Shown here: piece after piece, positions 41,425 to 49,609 of the stretch
How positions within the stretch are numbered: position 1 is the first letter of the stretch
Layout: each line of letters opens with the position of its first letter
DNA from: an uncultured Duncaniella sp.
GTDB lineage: Bacteria; Bacteroidota; Bacteroidia; Bacteroidales; Muribaculaceae
Direction of reading: 5' to 3'
NCBI GenBank assembly: GCA_910584825.1
Contig: CAJUCI010000001.1
Span: 186,000 to 249,999, forward strand
DNA length: 64,000 bases
Made by a program: the position numbers and the translations under genes
The notes under the pieces: model-generated
The model's input: the letters and a program-made list of their open reading frames with translations, nothing else
Told to the model about the DNA's origin: nothing
Database searches by the model: none

Positions 41425-43236
41425 TTAATTCTCCCCATTCAGCGCACTGTAGACAATCGACGCCTTGGCCGGGCCGATGACCTCAGCTATAGCATCGAGG
41501 TCAGCCTCGCGCAGACGCTTCACACTCTTGAAATGCGTGAGCAGAGCCGTCCTCGTCTTCTCGCCGACCCCCTTGATACCGTCCAGCTCCGACACCGCCT
41601 GCGACTTGCTGCGACGGTTGCGGTGGTGCGTTATGCCGAAACGGTGCGCCTCGTCGCGCAACTGCTGCACCACGCGCAGACTCTCGCTGTTCTTATCGAT
41701 ATAGAGCGGAATACTGTCGCCCGGAAAATAAATCTCCTCCAGCCGTTTCGCAATGCCCACCACGGCAATCACCCCACGCAGACCCATCTCGTCAAGAGCC
41801 TCCACAGCCGCCGACAGCTGCCCCTTGCCGCCGTCCACGACTATCAGCTGAGGCAAGGGCTGACCCTCGCTCACCAGGCGCGTATATCGGCGCGTAAGCA
41901 CCTCCTTCATCGACGCGAAATCATCCGGCCCCTCCACCGTCTTGATATTGAAATGCCGGTAATCCTTCTTTGACGGCTTCGCATCCTTAAACACCACACA
42001 TGACGCCACAGGATTCGTACCCTGAATGTTCGAGTTATCGAAACACTCGATATGCCTCGGCTTCTCCGAGAGGCGGAAATCAGCCTGCATGCGCTCGAGT
42101 ATTCGGTCAGTGCGCAGCGTCGGGTCGCGCTTCTCGATGGTCTTGATTTTGTCCACGCGATGCTGTCGCGCATTCTTCTCCGACACCTCCAGCAGCTTGG
42201 CCTTGTCGCCGCGCTTGGGTATGGTGAAACGCACGTCGGGCATCTCGCAGTCCGGCTCCTGCGCCACCACCACCTCGTCATACTTCACCCCCAACGTCTC
42301 GGCAATCTCAGCCATCGCATACGACAGCAGCTGGGGCACCGTCTCGTCGAGGCGGCGGCGATATTCCAGCGTCACCGACTTCACCACCGCGCCGTGGCGT
42401 ATGTGCATGTAATTTATGTAGACCTCATTGTCCTCGTCATGCACACCGAACACGTCGACATCCTCCACCGTCTGCGACACGATTACGCTCTTGGCCTGGT
42501 AACGCTTTATGAGGTCATACTGCTCCTTAAGCTCCTGCGCCTCCTCGAAACGCAGCTCCATCGACAGCTTCTCCATCTCGCCGCGCAGATACTGCAGCAG
42601 CTCCGAAATATCGCCGCGCAGTATGGCCCGCACGCGGTCTATGTCCGCCCCGTATTCCTCGGCCGACACCAGTCCCGTGCAGCACCCCTTGCAGCGTTTC
42701 AGATGATAGTCGAGACACAGCCTCCCCTTCCCCGCACGGACATACTCGGGGGTGATAAGATGGCGGCACGAGCGTATCTGATAGAGCCGGCGCACGAGGT
42801 CGAGCGTAGCCCGCGCCGACCCGGCATCGGTGTACGGGCCATAGTATTTCGACCCGTCCTTGATGCGCTGGCGCGTCATGAACACGCGCGGAAACGGCTC
42901 GTTCGTGACCACTATCCAGGGATAGGATTTGTCATCCTTGAGCAGCACATTGTAGCGCGGCTGATGCTCCTTAATCATGGACGCCTCGAGGTTGAGCGCG
43001 TCCTGCTCGGTCGTCACCACGATATACGACATGTCGACGATAGCCCGCACCAGCAGATTGGTGCGGAGCGAATCGTGAGTGCGGTTGAAATAAGAGCTGA
43101 CGCGACGCTTGAGGTTCTTGGCCTTGCCGACATAAATCACCGTCCCCTCGGCGTCGTAATACATATAGACACCGGGGGTATCGGGAAGAATGGAAATCTT
43201 CTCCTCAAGCGCAGCCGACTTTCGATGCATTGCCAT
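41425..43236 (-). CDS. uvrC: Excinuclease ABC subunit C
   Basis: UvrC makes both incisions in nucleotide excision repair. The 603-residue protein has a GIY-YIG N-terminal nuclease (GVYMYYDAEGTVIYVGKAKN, about 21-40), four Cys after it (CRHLITP through CKGCC), a UVR domain that contacts UvrB (LRFEEAQELKEQYDLI, about 225), an RNase H-like nuclease (IECFDNSNIQGTNPVAS, about 395) and C-terminal helix-hairpin-helix motifs (LDGIKGVGEKTRTALLTHFK). A second ATG two codons in (43230) is an equally good start. The codons are G-rich here, unlike the minus-strand genes to the right of 43.5 kb. Confidence 0.96.
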   Translation of the reverse strand: MAMHRKSAALEEKISILPDTPGVYMYYDAEGTVIYVGKAKNLKRRVSSYFNRTHDSLRTNLLVRAIVDMSYIVVTTEQDALNLEASMIKEHQPRYNVLLKDDKSYPWIVVTNEPFPRVFMTRQRIKDGSKYYGPYTDAGSARATLDLVRRLYQIRSCRHLITPEYVRAGKGRLCLDYHLKRCKGCCTGLVSAEEYGADIDRVRAILRGDISELLQYLRGEMEKLSMELRFEEAQELKEQYDLIKRYQAKSVIVSQTVEDVDVFGVHDEDNEVYINYMHIRHGAVVKSVTLEYRRRLDETVPQLLSYAMAEIAETLGVKYDEVVVAQEPDCEMPDVRFTIPKRGDKAKLLEVSEKNARQHRVDKIKTIEKRDPTLRTDRILERMQADFRLSEKPRHIECFDNSNIQGTNPVASCVVFKDAKPSKKDYRHFNIKTVEGPDDFASMKEVLTRRYTRLVSEGQPLPQLIVVDGGKGQLSAAVEALDEMGLRGVIAVVGIAKRLEEIYFPGDSIPLYIDKNSESLRVVQQLRDEAHRFGITHHRNRRSKSQAVSELDGIKGVGEKTRTALLTHFKSVKRLREADLDAIAEVIGPAKASIVYSALNGEN

Positions 43237-43261
43237 GACAAGAATGGAAAATGGAAAATGG

Positions 43262-43490
43262 AAAATTTAAAATGGAAAATGAGCTTCGCGACGGTCCCAG
43301 TGACAACAACATGCCCGCACGGTAGGAGCGACGGCTTTAGCCGTCGATATGGAGCTACGTTTCAACCAATGATTCTCGTATTCAAAAGTTAGCTAAGTCG
43401 TGCCATATCGACGGCTAAAGCCGTCGCTCCTACAGGCTCGCCACGCCATCGGTCTTGCCGTCGCGAAGCTCATTTTCCATTTTAAATTTT
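43262..43490. repeat. Composite inverted repeat: family C arms around GCTTCGCGACGG and a REPIN
   Basis: A 33-bp inverted repeat (43262-43294 and 43458-43490) has arms consisting of AATTTAAAATGGAAAATG followed by AGCTTCGCGACGG. Between the arms lies a full REP pair (43322-43435). It occupies nearly all of the uvrC-apt gap. Related half-elements occur at 2665, 10085, 26500, 30480 and 61693. Confidence 0.8.
43322..43435. repeat. REPIN-like facing pair of REP palindromes
   Basis: Left unit 43322-43351 (GTAGGAGC, GACGGCTTTAGCCGTC, GATATG); right unit 43404-43435 (CATATC, GACGGCTAAAGCCGTC, GCTCCTACAG). The spacer of about 52 bp carries GAGCTACGTTTCAACC, compare GTAGCTCC in the spacers at 2515 and 24728. 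Confidence 0.85.
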
Positions 43491-43505
43491 AAATTTTAAA
43501 TTTCT

Positions 43506-44024
43506 TTAGTAGGTGATGAGCGATGAGACTTCGGCCTCGGCGGGGAGGTTGGCGCGACCGTTGAGCGACGAAAGCTCGATGATAAAGTTGATGTAAATCT
43601 TCTTAGGATTCATCTGCTTCACGAGGTTGTAGGCCGCAGCCATAGTGCCGCCCGTAGCGAGCACGTCGTCGTGGATAACCACCACGTCGTCGGGGGTGAT
43701 GGCATCGCGGTGAATCTCGATTATATCCTTGCCGTACTCCTTGTCATATGAAGCCTGGATAGTGTCGGCAGGGAGCTTGCCGGGCTTGCGCACGGGCACG
43801 AATCCTGCGCCAAGCTCAAAGGCAAGAATCGAGCCGCCGATGAAGCCGCGCGACTCAATGCCCACTACCTTAGTAACGCCTTTGTCGCGGTAAAGTTGTG
43901 AGAGGTCCCAGCCGATGATGTGCAGACCGCGCGGGTCCTTGAACAGCGTGGTGAGGTCTTTGAAGATGACACCCTTCTGCGGGAAGTCAATCACGTCGCG
44001 GATGTGTGATTTGAGATATTCCAT
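43506..44024 (-). CDS. apt: Adenine phosphoribosyltransferase
   Basis: Apt salvages adenine to AMP using PRPP. The 172-residue length is normal. The N-terminal HIRDVIDFPQKGVIFKDLTT is the family start, ESRGFIGGSILAFELGAGFV the flexible-loop region, and VVVIHDDVLATGGTMAAAYN (about 118-137) the PRPP-binding motif. Located between uvrC and mnmG, with its own upstream gap that contains the parS-like palindrome. Confidence 0.96.
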   Translation of the reverse strand: MEYLKSHIRDVIDFPQKGVIFKDLTTLFKDPRGLHIIGWDLSQLYRDKGVTKVVGIESRGFIGGSILAFELGAGFVPVRKPGKLPADTIQASYDKEYGKDIIEIHRDAITPDDVVVIHDDVLATGGTMAAAYNLVKQMNPKKIYINFIIELSSLNGRANLPAEAEVSSLITY

Positions 44025-44096
44025 TGTTTATGTCTTTTAAATATTGAATGCTGTGTAAATTCTGAACACGGAATGAGGGATGCGTGAAACCCCGAA

Positions 44097-44114
44097 TTGT
44101 TCCACGTGGAACAA
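44097..44114. promoter_or_regulatory. parS-like palindrome (candidate ParB binding site)
   Basis: TTGTTCCACGTGGAACAA is a perfect 18-bp palindrome that contains TGTTNCACGTGNAACA, the general parS form recognised by ParB. It lies between mnmG and apt, 7 bases past the mnmG stop. mnmG (gidA) is often close to the origin and to parAB in bacteria. No parA/parB gene is in the window. Confidence 0.7.
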
Positions 44115-44121
44115 AATTTTT

Positions 44122-46002
44122 CTATCTGCCTAAGAGCAAAAGGAGTATATTGACATCGGCCGGGGAGATGCCGGGGATGCGCGATGCCTGTGCCACGGTT
44201 TCGGGGTCAATCTTGGCGAGTTTCTGCCGCGCTTCGGTCGAGAGTGCCTTGACCGCCGAGTAGTCAATCTTGCCCCGGAGCTTGAGGTTCTCGAGGCGGT
44301 GGAGCTTCTCGGCGTTGAGCTGCTCGCGGCGTATGTAGCCCTCGTATTTCATAAGTATCTCGGCGGCCTCCACAATCTCGTCGCGACGCTCGGGGCTGAT
44401 GTTGTCGGCGATATATGCCGCAAGCGCGGGGATGCCCTCGGAGAGCAATGCGATGTTAAGGCCGGGGCGCAGCACGAGGTCGATGAGCTTCACCCCCTGC
44501 TTGAGGGGCTGCTCGCCACGCGCCTCAAGCCACGGATTGAGGATGGAGGCCTTGACGGAAAATTCGGCGCAGAACTGCATGAGGCCGTCGCGCTGCTGAC
44601 GCTTGGCGAGCATGGCCTGGTAACGCGCATCGGTGGCAAGCCCTATGGCATGGCCGCGCGGCGTGAGGCGCATGTCGGCATCATCCTGACGCAGGAGTAT
44701 GCGGTGCTCGGCGCGCGATGTGAACATGCGGTAAGGCTCGTCGACCCCCTTGGTCACGAGGTCGTCAATGAGCACTCCGATGTAGGCCTCGTCGCGCGCG
44801 AGGGTGAACGGCTCGCCCCCCTTGACCTGAAGCGCGGCGTTGACACCGGCCACGAGGCCCTGCCCTGCCGCCTCCTCATAGCCCGTCGTGCCGTTGACCT
44901 GACCGGCGAAAAACAGCCCGTGCAGGAGTTTTGTCTCGAGGGTGTGATGGAGCTGTGTGGGGTCGAAAAAGTCATATTCTATCGCGTAGCCGGGACGGAA
45001 AAGCATGACGTCGCGGAGCGCGGGGATGGTCTCCAACGCCTCAATCTGGATGTTGATGGGGAGCGATGAAGAGAAGCCGTTGAGATAGTATTCGGTGGTT
45101 GTCTCACCCTCCGGCTCGAGGAACAGCTGGTGTTCCTCCTTGTCGGCAAAGGTCACAATCTTGGTCTCGATGCTGGGGCAATAGCGCGGGCCGATGCTCT
45201 GAATCTGCCCGTTGTAGAGGGGTGAGTCAGGCAGACCGCGACGCAGTATGTCGTGGGTATGGGTGTTGGTATAGACGGTGTGGCAGGGCCTCTGCTTCAG
45301 CTCGCGGCTCACTTCGGAGAGGTAGGAGAACTTGTGGAAGTCATCGTCGCCCTCCTGCAATGTGGTCTTTGACCAGTCGACCGAGCGGCCATCGATGCGC
45401 ACGGGGGTGCCTGTCTTCATGCGGTCGGTGGCAAATCCGAGCTCGCGGAGCTGTTCGGTGAGACCGTAAGCGGCAGGCTCGGCCACACGTCCGCCCTTGA
45501 TTTTGACGGGGCCTGTGTGCATGAGTCCGTTGAGGAATGTGCCCGCCGTGAGCACCACAGCCTTGGCTGTGAAACGCACGCCGAGGGCTGTGACCACGCC
45601 TCGCACGCATCCGTCTTCGACGATGAGCGAGGCCACGGAGTCCTGCCACATGTTGAGATTTTCGGTATTTTCGAGGGTCTCGCGCCACAGCTGCGAGAAC
45701 TTCATGCGGTCGCTCTGCGCGCGAGGACTCCACATGGCGGGACCTTTGGAGCGGTTGAGCATGCGGAACTGTATGGCGGAACGGTCGGTGATAATGCCCA
45801 TCATGCCGCCGAGCGCGTCGATTTCGCGCACTATCTGCCCTTTGGCTATGCCTCCTACGGCCGGATTGCAGCTCATCTGGGCAATCTTGTTCATGTCCAT
45901 AGTGATGAGCAGGGTGGATGCACCGATGCGCGCGGCGGCGTGTGCTGCCTCGCATCCGGCATGTCCGGCTCCAATCACTATTACGTCAAAAGAGAAGTTC
46001 AA
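44122..46002 (-). CDS. mnmG: tRNA uridine-5-carboxymethylaminomethyl modification enzyme, FAD subunit
   Basis: MnmG (GidA) with MnmE forms cmnm5U34 in tRNA anticodons. The 626-residue protein begins with the FAD-binding FDVIVIGAGHAGCEAA, then MSCNPAVGGIAKGQIVREID (about 45-65), QSIGPRYCPSIETKI (about 265), LFFAGQVNGTTGYEEAAGQG (about 365-384) and RAEHRILLRQDDADMRLT (about 425). The C-terminal helical domain that contacts MnmE and tRNA ends in LTPADVNILLLLLG-like sequence (here SPADVNILLLLLGR). Full length, no defects. Confidence 0.97.
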   Translation of the reverse strand: MNFSFDVIVIGAGHAGCEAAHAAARIGASTLLITMDMNKIAQMSCNPAVGGIAKGQIVREIDALGGMMGIITDRSAIQFRMLNRSKGPAMWSPRAQSDRMKFSQLWRETLENTENLNMWQDSVASLIVEDGCVRGVVTALGVRFTAKAVVLTAGTFLNGLMHTGPVKIKGGRVAEPAAYGLTEQLRELGFATDRMKTGTPVRIDGRSVDWSKTTLQEGDDDFHKFSYLSEVSRELKQRPCHTVYTNTHTHDILRRGLPDSPLYNGQIQSIGPRYCPSIETKIVTFADKEEHQLFLEPEGETTTEYYLNGFSSSLPINIQIEALETIPALRDVMLFRPGYAIEYDFFDPTQLHHTLETKLLHGLFFAGQVNGTTGYEEAAGQGLVAGVNAALQVKGGEPFTLARDEAYIGVLIDDLVTKGVDEPYRMFTSRAEHRILLRQDDADMRLTPRGHAIGLATDARYQAMLAKRQQRDGLMQFCAEFSVKASILNPWLEARGEQPLKQGVKLIDLVLRPGLNIALLSEGIPALAAYIADNISPERRDEIVEAAEILMKYEGYIRREQLNAEKLHRLENLKLRGKIDYSAVKALSTEARQKLAKIDPETVAQASRIPGISPADVNILLLLLGR

Positions 46003-46242
46003 ATCAATTAGTAATCTTATTTCAATTAGTAATCTTATTTCAATTAGTAATTAGTAATTAGCAATTAGTAATTCTTGGTTCAATTAGTAATCCTATTTCA
46101 ATTAGTAATTAGCAATTAGTAATTGGAAATTAGTAGTCTTTTTCAATTAGAAATTTTTGGCAAACCAAGCGGCAAGCCGATTATGCAATTAACAATTGGC
46201 ACACAGCCTTTTCTCTAATTACTAATTACTAATTACTAATTG
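46003..46242. repeat. AATTAGTAATTAGC-type repeat (family B)
   Basis: Iterations of CAATTAGTAATC, AATTAGTAATTAGC and TTCAATTAG, then the reverse complement (ACTAATTACTAATTGC) before the ybeY stop. About 240 bp between ybeY and mnmG consists largely of these words. No DnaA box (TTATCCACA) was found in it. Confidence 0.75.
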
Positions 46243-46668
46243 CTAATTGTTTATTAGCTCTAAGGCTTGGTTTTCGTGGGATTCCATGATTTCGCGCTCG
46301 CCGGGGCCTTTGTCGTTGATGCCGCAGAGGTGGAGCACTCCGTGGATGATGACGCGGAGGAGTTCGGTCGCGTAGGGGGCACCGACTTTCACGGCATTGG
46401 TCGCTACGGTGTCAAGCGAGATGAACATGTCGCCGCTGATGCGACGCCCGCGCGTGTAGTCAAACGTGATGATGTCGGTGTAATAGTCGTGCTGAAGAAA
46501 CTGACGGTTTACTTCAATGATTTTTTCATCACCACAAAAAATATAGGTCAACGGCCCGACTATGCGGTCATGCATCCGGGCCACCTCGGCAACCCAGCGG
46601 CCCAGCCGCTCAGTGTCAATCTCCGGCATGGGAGTGTCTGCGTCAGTAAGCCATTGTATATCGTTCAT
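46243..46668 (-). CDS. ybeY: Endoribonuclease YbeY
   Basis: A 141-residue metal-dependent RNase involved in 16S rRNA 3'-end maturation and ribosome quality control. The zinc motif is HGVLHLCGINDKGPGE (HxxxH, with a third ligand, usually His, replaced by the family's alternative context in this region). FCGDEKIIEVNRQFLQHDYY and DIITFDYTRG precede it as usual. Close to mnmG on the same strand but separated by repeat DNA. Confidence 0.93.
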   Translation of the reverse strand: MNDIQWLTDADTPMPEIDTERLGRWVAEVARMHDRIVGPLTYIFCGDEKIIEVNRQFLQHDYYTDIITFDYTRGRRISGDMFISLDTVATNAVKVGAPYATELLRVIIHGVLHLCGINDKGPGEREIMESHENQALELINN

Positions 46669-46749
46669 GACAGCAAAGTTAGTGAAAATTTAGGGAGCTT
46701 GGTGTGAGGGATGTCAAAAAATTTATTTCACCGAAAATCGCAGACAAAA

Positions 46750-46794
46750 ATATTTGGCCTAACAATTTGTAAGACAAACCGTTAAGCCAAATAT
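46750..46794 (-). terminator. Hairpin after the DUF4254 gene
   Basis: ATATTTGGCCTAAC (46750-46763) faces GTTAAGCCAAATAT (46781-46794) with one mismatch; the inner ATTTGT/ACAAAC can extend it. About 90 bases beyond the stop at 46883. Confidence 0.55.
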
Positions 46795-46882
46795 CACCCT
46801 CTGAGATTTGAAAATTCAGCCCGCAGCGACCGAGTGGTCGGCGATTTTCAAAACTTATCTGTTAAAATTAATAAACGGATGT

Positions 46883-47488
46883 TTATTTACCTTTATACAG
46901 CACAGGGTTGGTGTCAGCGTCGTTATACATCTTCATCTGACGGTAGACCTTCATATATTTCACTCCGCCGGCGATGTCGTCGAGCAGGGTGTCGATGGCG
47001 GTGGTGAGGTCGGCCTGTTGCTGGAGCAGGATGTTGAGCTTGGCCTCGCACTTGGCCTTATGCTCGGGGGAGGCGTCGGGGCGGTTGACCTCGGCGGCCA
47101 TGTGGTAAATCTTGAGCGCGAGGATGGACAGGCGGTCGATGGCCCATGCGGGGGACTCGGTGTTGATGGTGGCCGAGGGGAGCGGCTTGACGTCGGCATA
47201 CTTCTCGCGGAAGTATGTGTCAATCTCCTCGACCATGTCGGTGCGGTCCTGGTTGGAACGGTCGATGCGACGCTTGAGGGCGAGGGCCTCGACGGGGTCG
47301 ATGTCGGGGTCGCGGATTATGTCTTCGAGATGCCACTGCACTGCGTCAATCCAGTTTTTGGCAAACATCGTATGCTCGATAGTGCCCTTGGCGTAGGGAT
47401 TTTCCACAATGGCGTCCACGTGGTCAGTCTCATGATATTTCTGCGTCGTGGCGTAGAAAATATCGTAAAAGTTTTGGGCAAGTTTCAT
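46883..47488 (-). CDS. DUF4254 protein
   Basis: A 201-residue helical soluble protein of the DUF4254 family, common in Bacteroidales and often near LPS or glycosyltransferase genes. The conserved pieces are FYDIFYATTQKYHETDHVDA near the start, NWIDAVQWHLEDIIRDPDI (about 47-65) and ESPAWAIDRLSILALKIYHM (about 110-129). I start at the ATG at 47488 (MKLAQNFYDIFY), which drops 21 unlikely N-terminal residues. Function unknown. Confidence 0.82.
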   Translation of the reverse strand: MKLAQNFYDIFYATTQKYHETDHVDAIVENPYAKGTIEHTMFAKNWIDAVQWHLEDIIRDPDIDPVEALALKRRIDRSNQDRTDMVEEIDTYFREKYADVKPLPSATINTESPAWAIDRLSILALKIYHMAAEVNRPDASPEHKAKCEAKLNILLQQQADLTTAIDTLLDDIAGGVKYMKVYRQMKMYNDADTNPVLYKGK

Positions 47489-47616
47489 GCGCTTGGTGTT
47501 ATTTATTGTGTATAAAGAGTCGTAATGCAAATTTGCGAAAAATAATTCCAATAACCAAACGAAAATTTGATTACCTTTGTGAGAGGATGCTACTTTTACT
47601 AAAAATATAAGCTAAG

Positions 47617-48396
47617 ATGCAGACAGTATTATTTCACTCCACGATATTCGGCCCGATACATTCGCGCCGCCTCGGCGTGTCGCTGGGGGTCAACCTCCTG
47701 CCCGACGACGGGAAGATTTGCACTTTTGACTGCCTATACTGCGAGGCGGGTTTCAACGCGCAGGGGACGGGCACGACGGGGTTTCCTCCGCGCGAGAAGG
47801 TGGCCCGCGACCTTGAGGCGAAGCTTGCCGAGATGAGGGAGGCGGGCAGCCCGCTCGATGTAATCACCTTTTCGGGCAACGGTGAGCCGACGGTGCATCC
47901 CGAGTTTCCGGAGATAATCGGCGATACGCTGAGGATTCGCGACAAGTATTATCCCGAGGCGAAGGTGAGCGTGCTGAGCAATTCGACGCGCCTCGGCCGA
48001 CCCGAGGTACATAAAGCTTTACTTGAAGTGGATAACAATATTCTGAAGCTCGATTCGGCCATAAATGAGACGATGCATATCATCGACCGCCCTACCCTAC
48101 CCCACCTCTCGACGGACACTATTATCGAGGAATTGGCGTCGTTTGGCCCGCAATGCATAGTCCAGACGATGATGCTGCGCGGGGAGTATGACGGACATGC
48201 CATTGACAATACTACGCCGGAAGAGGTGGACGCGCTCATCGAGGCTTACCGCCGAATACGCCCGCGCGAGGTGATGCTATACTCTATCGACCGCCAGACT
48301 CCGGCCCGTAAGCTCGAGAAGGTGCCGAGAGAGGAGCTGCAAGCTATCGCTGAACGTATAACCCGCGAGACGGGAGTGGCGGTGGCGACGGCGTAG
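47617..48396 (+). CDS. Radical SAM protein
   Basis: A 259-residue radical SAM enzyme of the COG0731-like group. The cluster-binding CxxxCxxC is CTFDCLYCE (Cys36, Cys40, Cys43 approximately), with GVSLGVNLLPDDGKICTF before it. The SAM-binding VITFSGNGEPTVHP (GGE-like motif, about 87-100) and SVLSNSTRL follow, then KLDSAINETMHIIDRP. It has no SPASM or other extra domain. Substrate unknown; relatives include wybutosine- and quinone-related proteins. A possible TACCTTTG box lies at 47572-47579. Confidence 0.9.
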   Translation: MQTVLFHSTIFGPIHSRRLGVSLGVNLLPDDGKICTFDCLYCEAGFNAQGTGTTGFPPREKVARDLEAKLAEMREAGSPLDVITFSGNGEPTVHPEFPEIIGDTLRIRDKYYPEAKVSVLSNSTRLGRPEVHKALLEVDNNILKLDSAINETMHIIDRPTLPHLSTDTIIEELASFGPQCIVQTMMLRGEYDGHAIDNTTPEEVDALIEAYRRIRPREVMLYSIDRQTPARKLEKVPREELQAIAERITRETGVAVATA

Positions 48397-48512
48397 AAAA
48401 TTTAAAATGGAAAATTTAAAATGGAAAATTTAAAATGGAAAATTTTGGTGGGCACGAGCGGCAGAGCTGATGGCTTGGCGGCAAGACGACGGCTGAAGCC
48501 GTCGCTCCTACA
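48397..48512. repeat. Family C tract plus REP-like palindrome
   Basis: Three iterations of AAAATTTAAAATGGAAAATT (48397-48442) are followed by GACGGCTGAAGCCGTC and GCTCCTAC (48488-48511), a single REP unit in minus orientation. Confidence 0.7.
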
Positions 48513-48553
48513 AAGTCGCTTGTGTGTGATATTAATAATATAGATTGAATGTT

Positions 48554-49459
48554 ATGGAAATTCTTACGCCGAGGGCGTTGAGGCGTGGCGATAGGGTGGC
48601 GATTGTGTCGCCGTCGAGCATCATTAAGCCTCAGACTGTATATAATGCGATGCCTGTGCTCGCTGAGCAGGGGTGGGTGACGTATGTGGGTGAGCATACG
48701 TTTGACCGTTACGGGACTTATGCGGGTACGGACGAGGCACGGTATGCTGACCTGGAGACTGCTCTGCTTGACCCTGACACGCGTGCCATTATCTGCGCCC
48801 GCGGGGGGTATGGGGCGGTGCATCTGCTGGAACGGCTCGACCGTCTGCCGCTGCGCGATGACCCGAAGTGGATTGTGGGGTATTCGGATATTTCGGCTCT
48901 GCATGCGCTGATGTCTAAGCATGGCATTGAGTCGATACATGCTCCTATGTGCAAGCACCTGGCCCAGCATCACGGCAATGATGCGGATTCGCGGAGGCTC
49001 TTCGCTCTGCTGTCGGGCGAGCGTGAGCCGGTGAAAGCGCAGGGGCACCGCAACAATCGCGTGGGGGAGGCTGAGGGGCGGTTGCTCGGGGGTAATCTTG
49101 CGGTGATTGCGGGGCTTGTGTCAACGCCGTTTGATGTGCTGCAACGTGATACGATACTGTTTATCGAGGATATTGCGGAGCCTGTCTATAAGATTGAACG
49201 TATTCTATATAATCTGCGGCTCAACGGTGTGCTGCCTTCGCTGAGGGGGCTGATTGTAGGCCGTTTCACGGACTATACGCCGGGGGGCGATAATGAGACT
49301 ATGGAGGATATGATTGCGCGTATGGTGGAGCCTTACGGCTATCCTGTGGCGTTCAATGTGCCGGTGGGGCATGTGGACCATAATATTCCGCTGGTGTGCT
49401 CGGCAAGTGTTAAGCTGAGCGTCAGCCGCGATGAAGCGCGGATTGAATATTCATCTTAA
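48554..49459 (+). CDS. LD-carboxypeptidase (peptidase family S66)
   Basis: A 301-residue cytoplasmic serine peptidase that removes the terminal D-Ala from murein tetrapeptides during recycling (LdcA). The start MEILTPRALRRGDRVAIVSP is typical, the nucleophile Ser is in WIVGYSDISALHAL (about 111), and the Glu and His of the triad sit in LFIEDIAEPVYKIERI (about 210) and VGHVDHNIPL (about 276). The gene is rich in G on its coding strand, opposite to plus-strand genes left of 43 kb. The ATG at 48554 is preferred to a TTG three codons earlier. Confidence 0.92.
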   Translation: MEILTPRALRRGDRVAIVSPSSIIKPQTVYNAMPVLAEQGWVTYVGEHTFDRYGTYAGTDEARYADLETALLDPDTRAIICARGGYGAVHLLERLDRLPLRDDPKWIVGYSDISALHALMSKHGIESIHAPMCKHLAQHHGNDADSRRLFALLSGEREPVKAQGHRNNRVGEAEGRLLGGNLAVIAGLVSTPFDVLQRDTILFIEDIAEPVYKIERILYNLRLNGVLPSLRGLIVGRFTDYTPGGDNETMEDMIARMVEPYGYPVAFNVPVGHVDHNIPLVCSASVKLSVSRDEARIEYSS

Positions 49460-49469
49460 ATATCGGATA

Positions 49470-49600
49470 GGGATACAAAAGGACAAAAGCCTCAAAAGAA
49501 ACAAAAGTCTTTGAAAATTAAGAATTAATAATTAAAAATTAAGAATTCTTGACTCACAAAAACTTTTGTTTCTTTTGAGGCTTTTGTCCTTTTGTATCCC
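49470..49600. terminator. Family D hairpin, perfect 39-bp stem, shared by convergent genes
   Basis: Arm 49470-49508 (GGGATACAAAAGGACAAAAG, then CCTCAAAAGAAACAAAAGT) pairs exactly with 49562-49600 across a 53-base AT-rich loop. It lies 11 bases after the S66 gene and 10 bases from the frr stop. Confidence 0.85.
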
Positions 49601-49609
49601 TTACGCGAA

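Noticed and set aside
43237..46882. oriC with DnaA boxes
   Set aside because: No TTATCCACA-type boxes or dnaA/dnaN gene were found; only the skew switch and the parS-like site support origin proximity.
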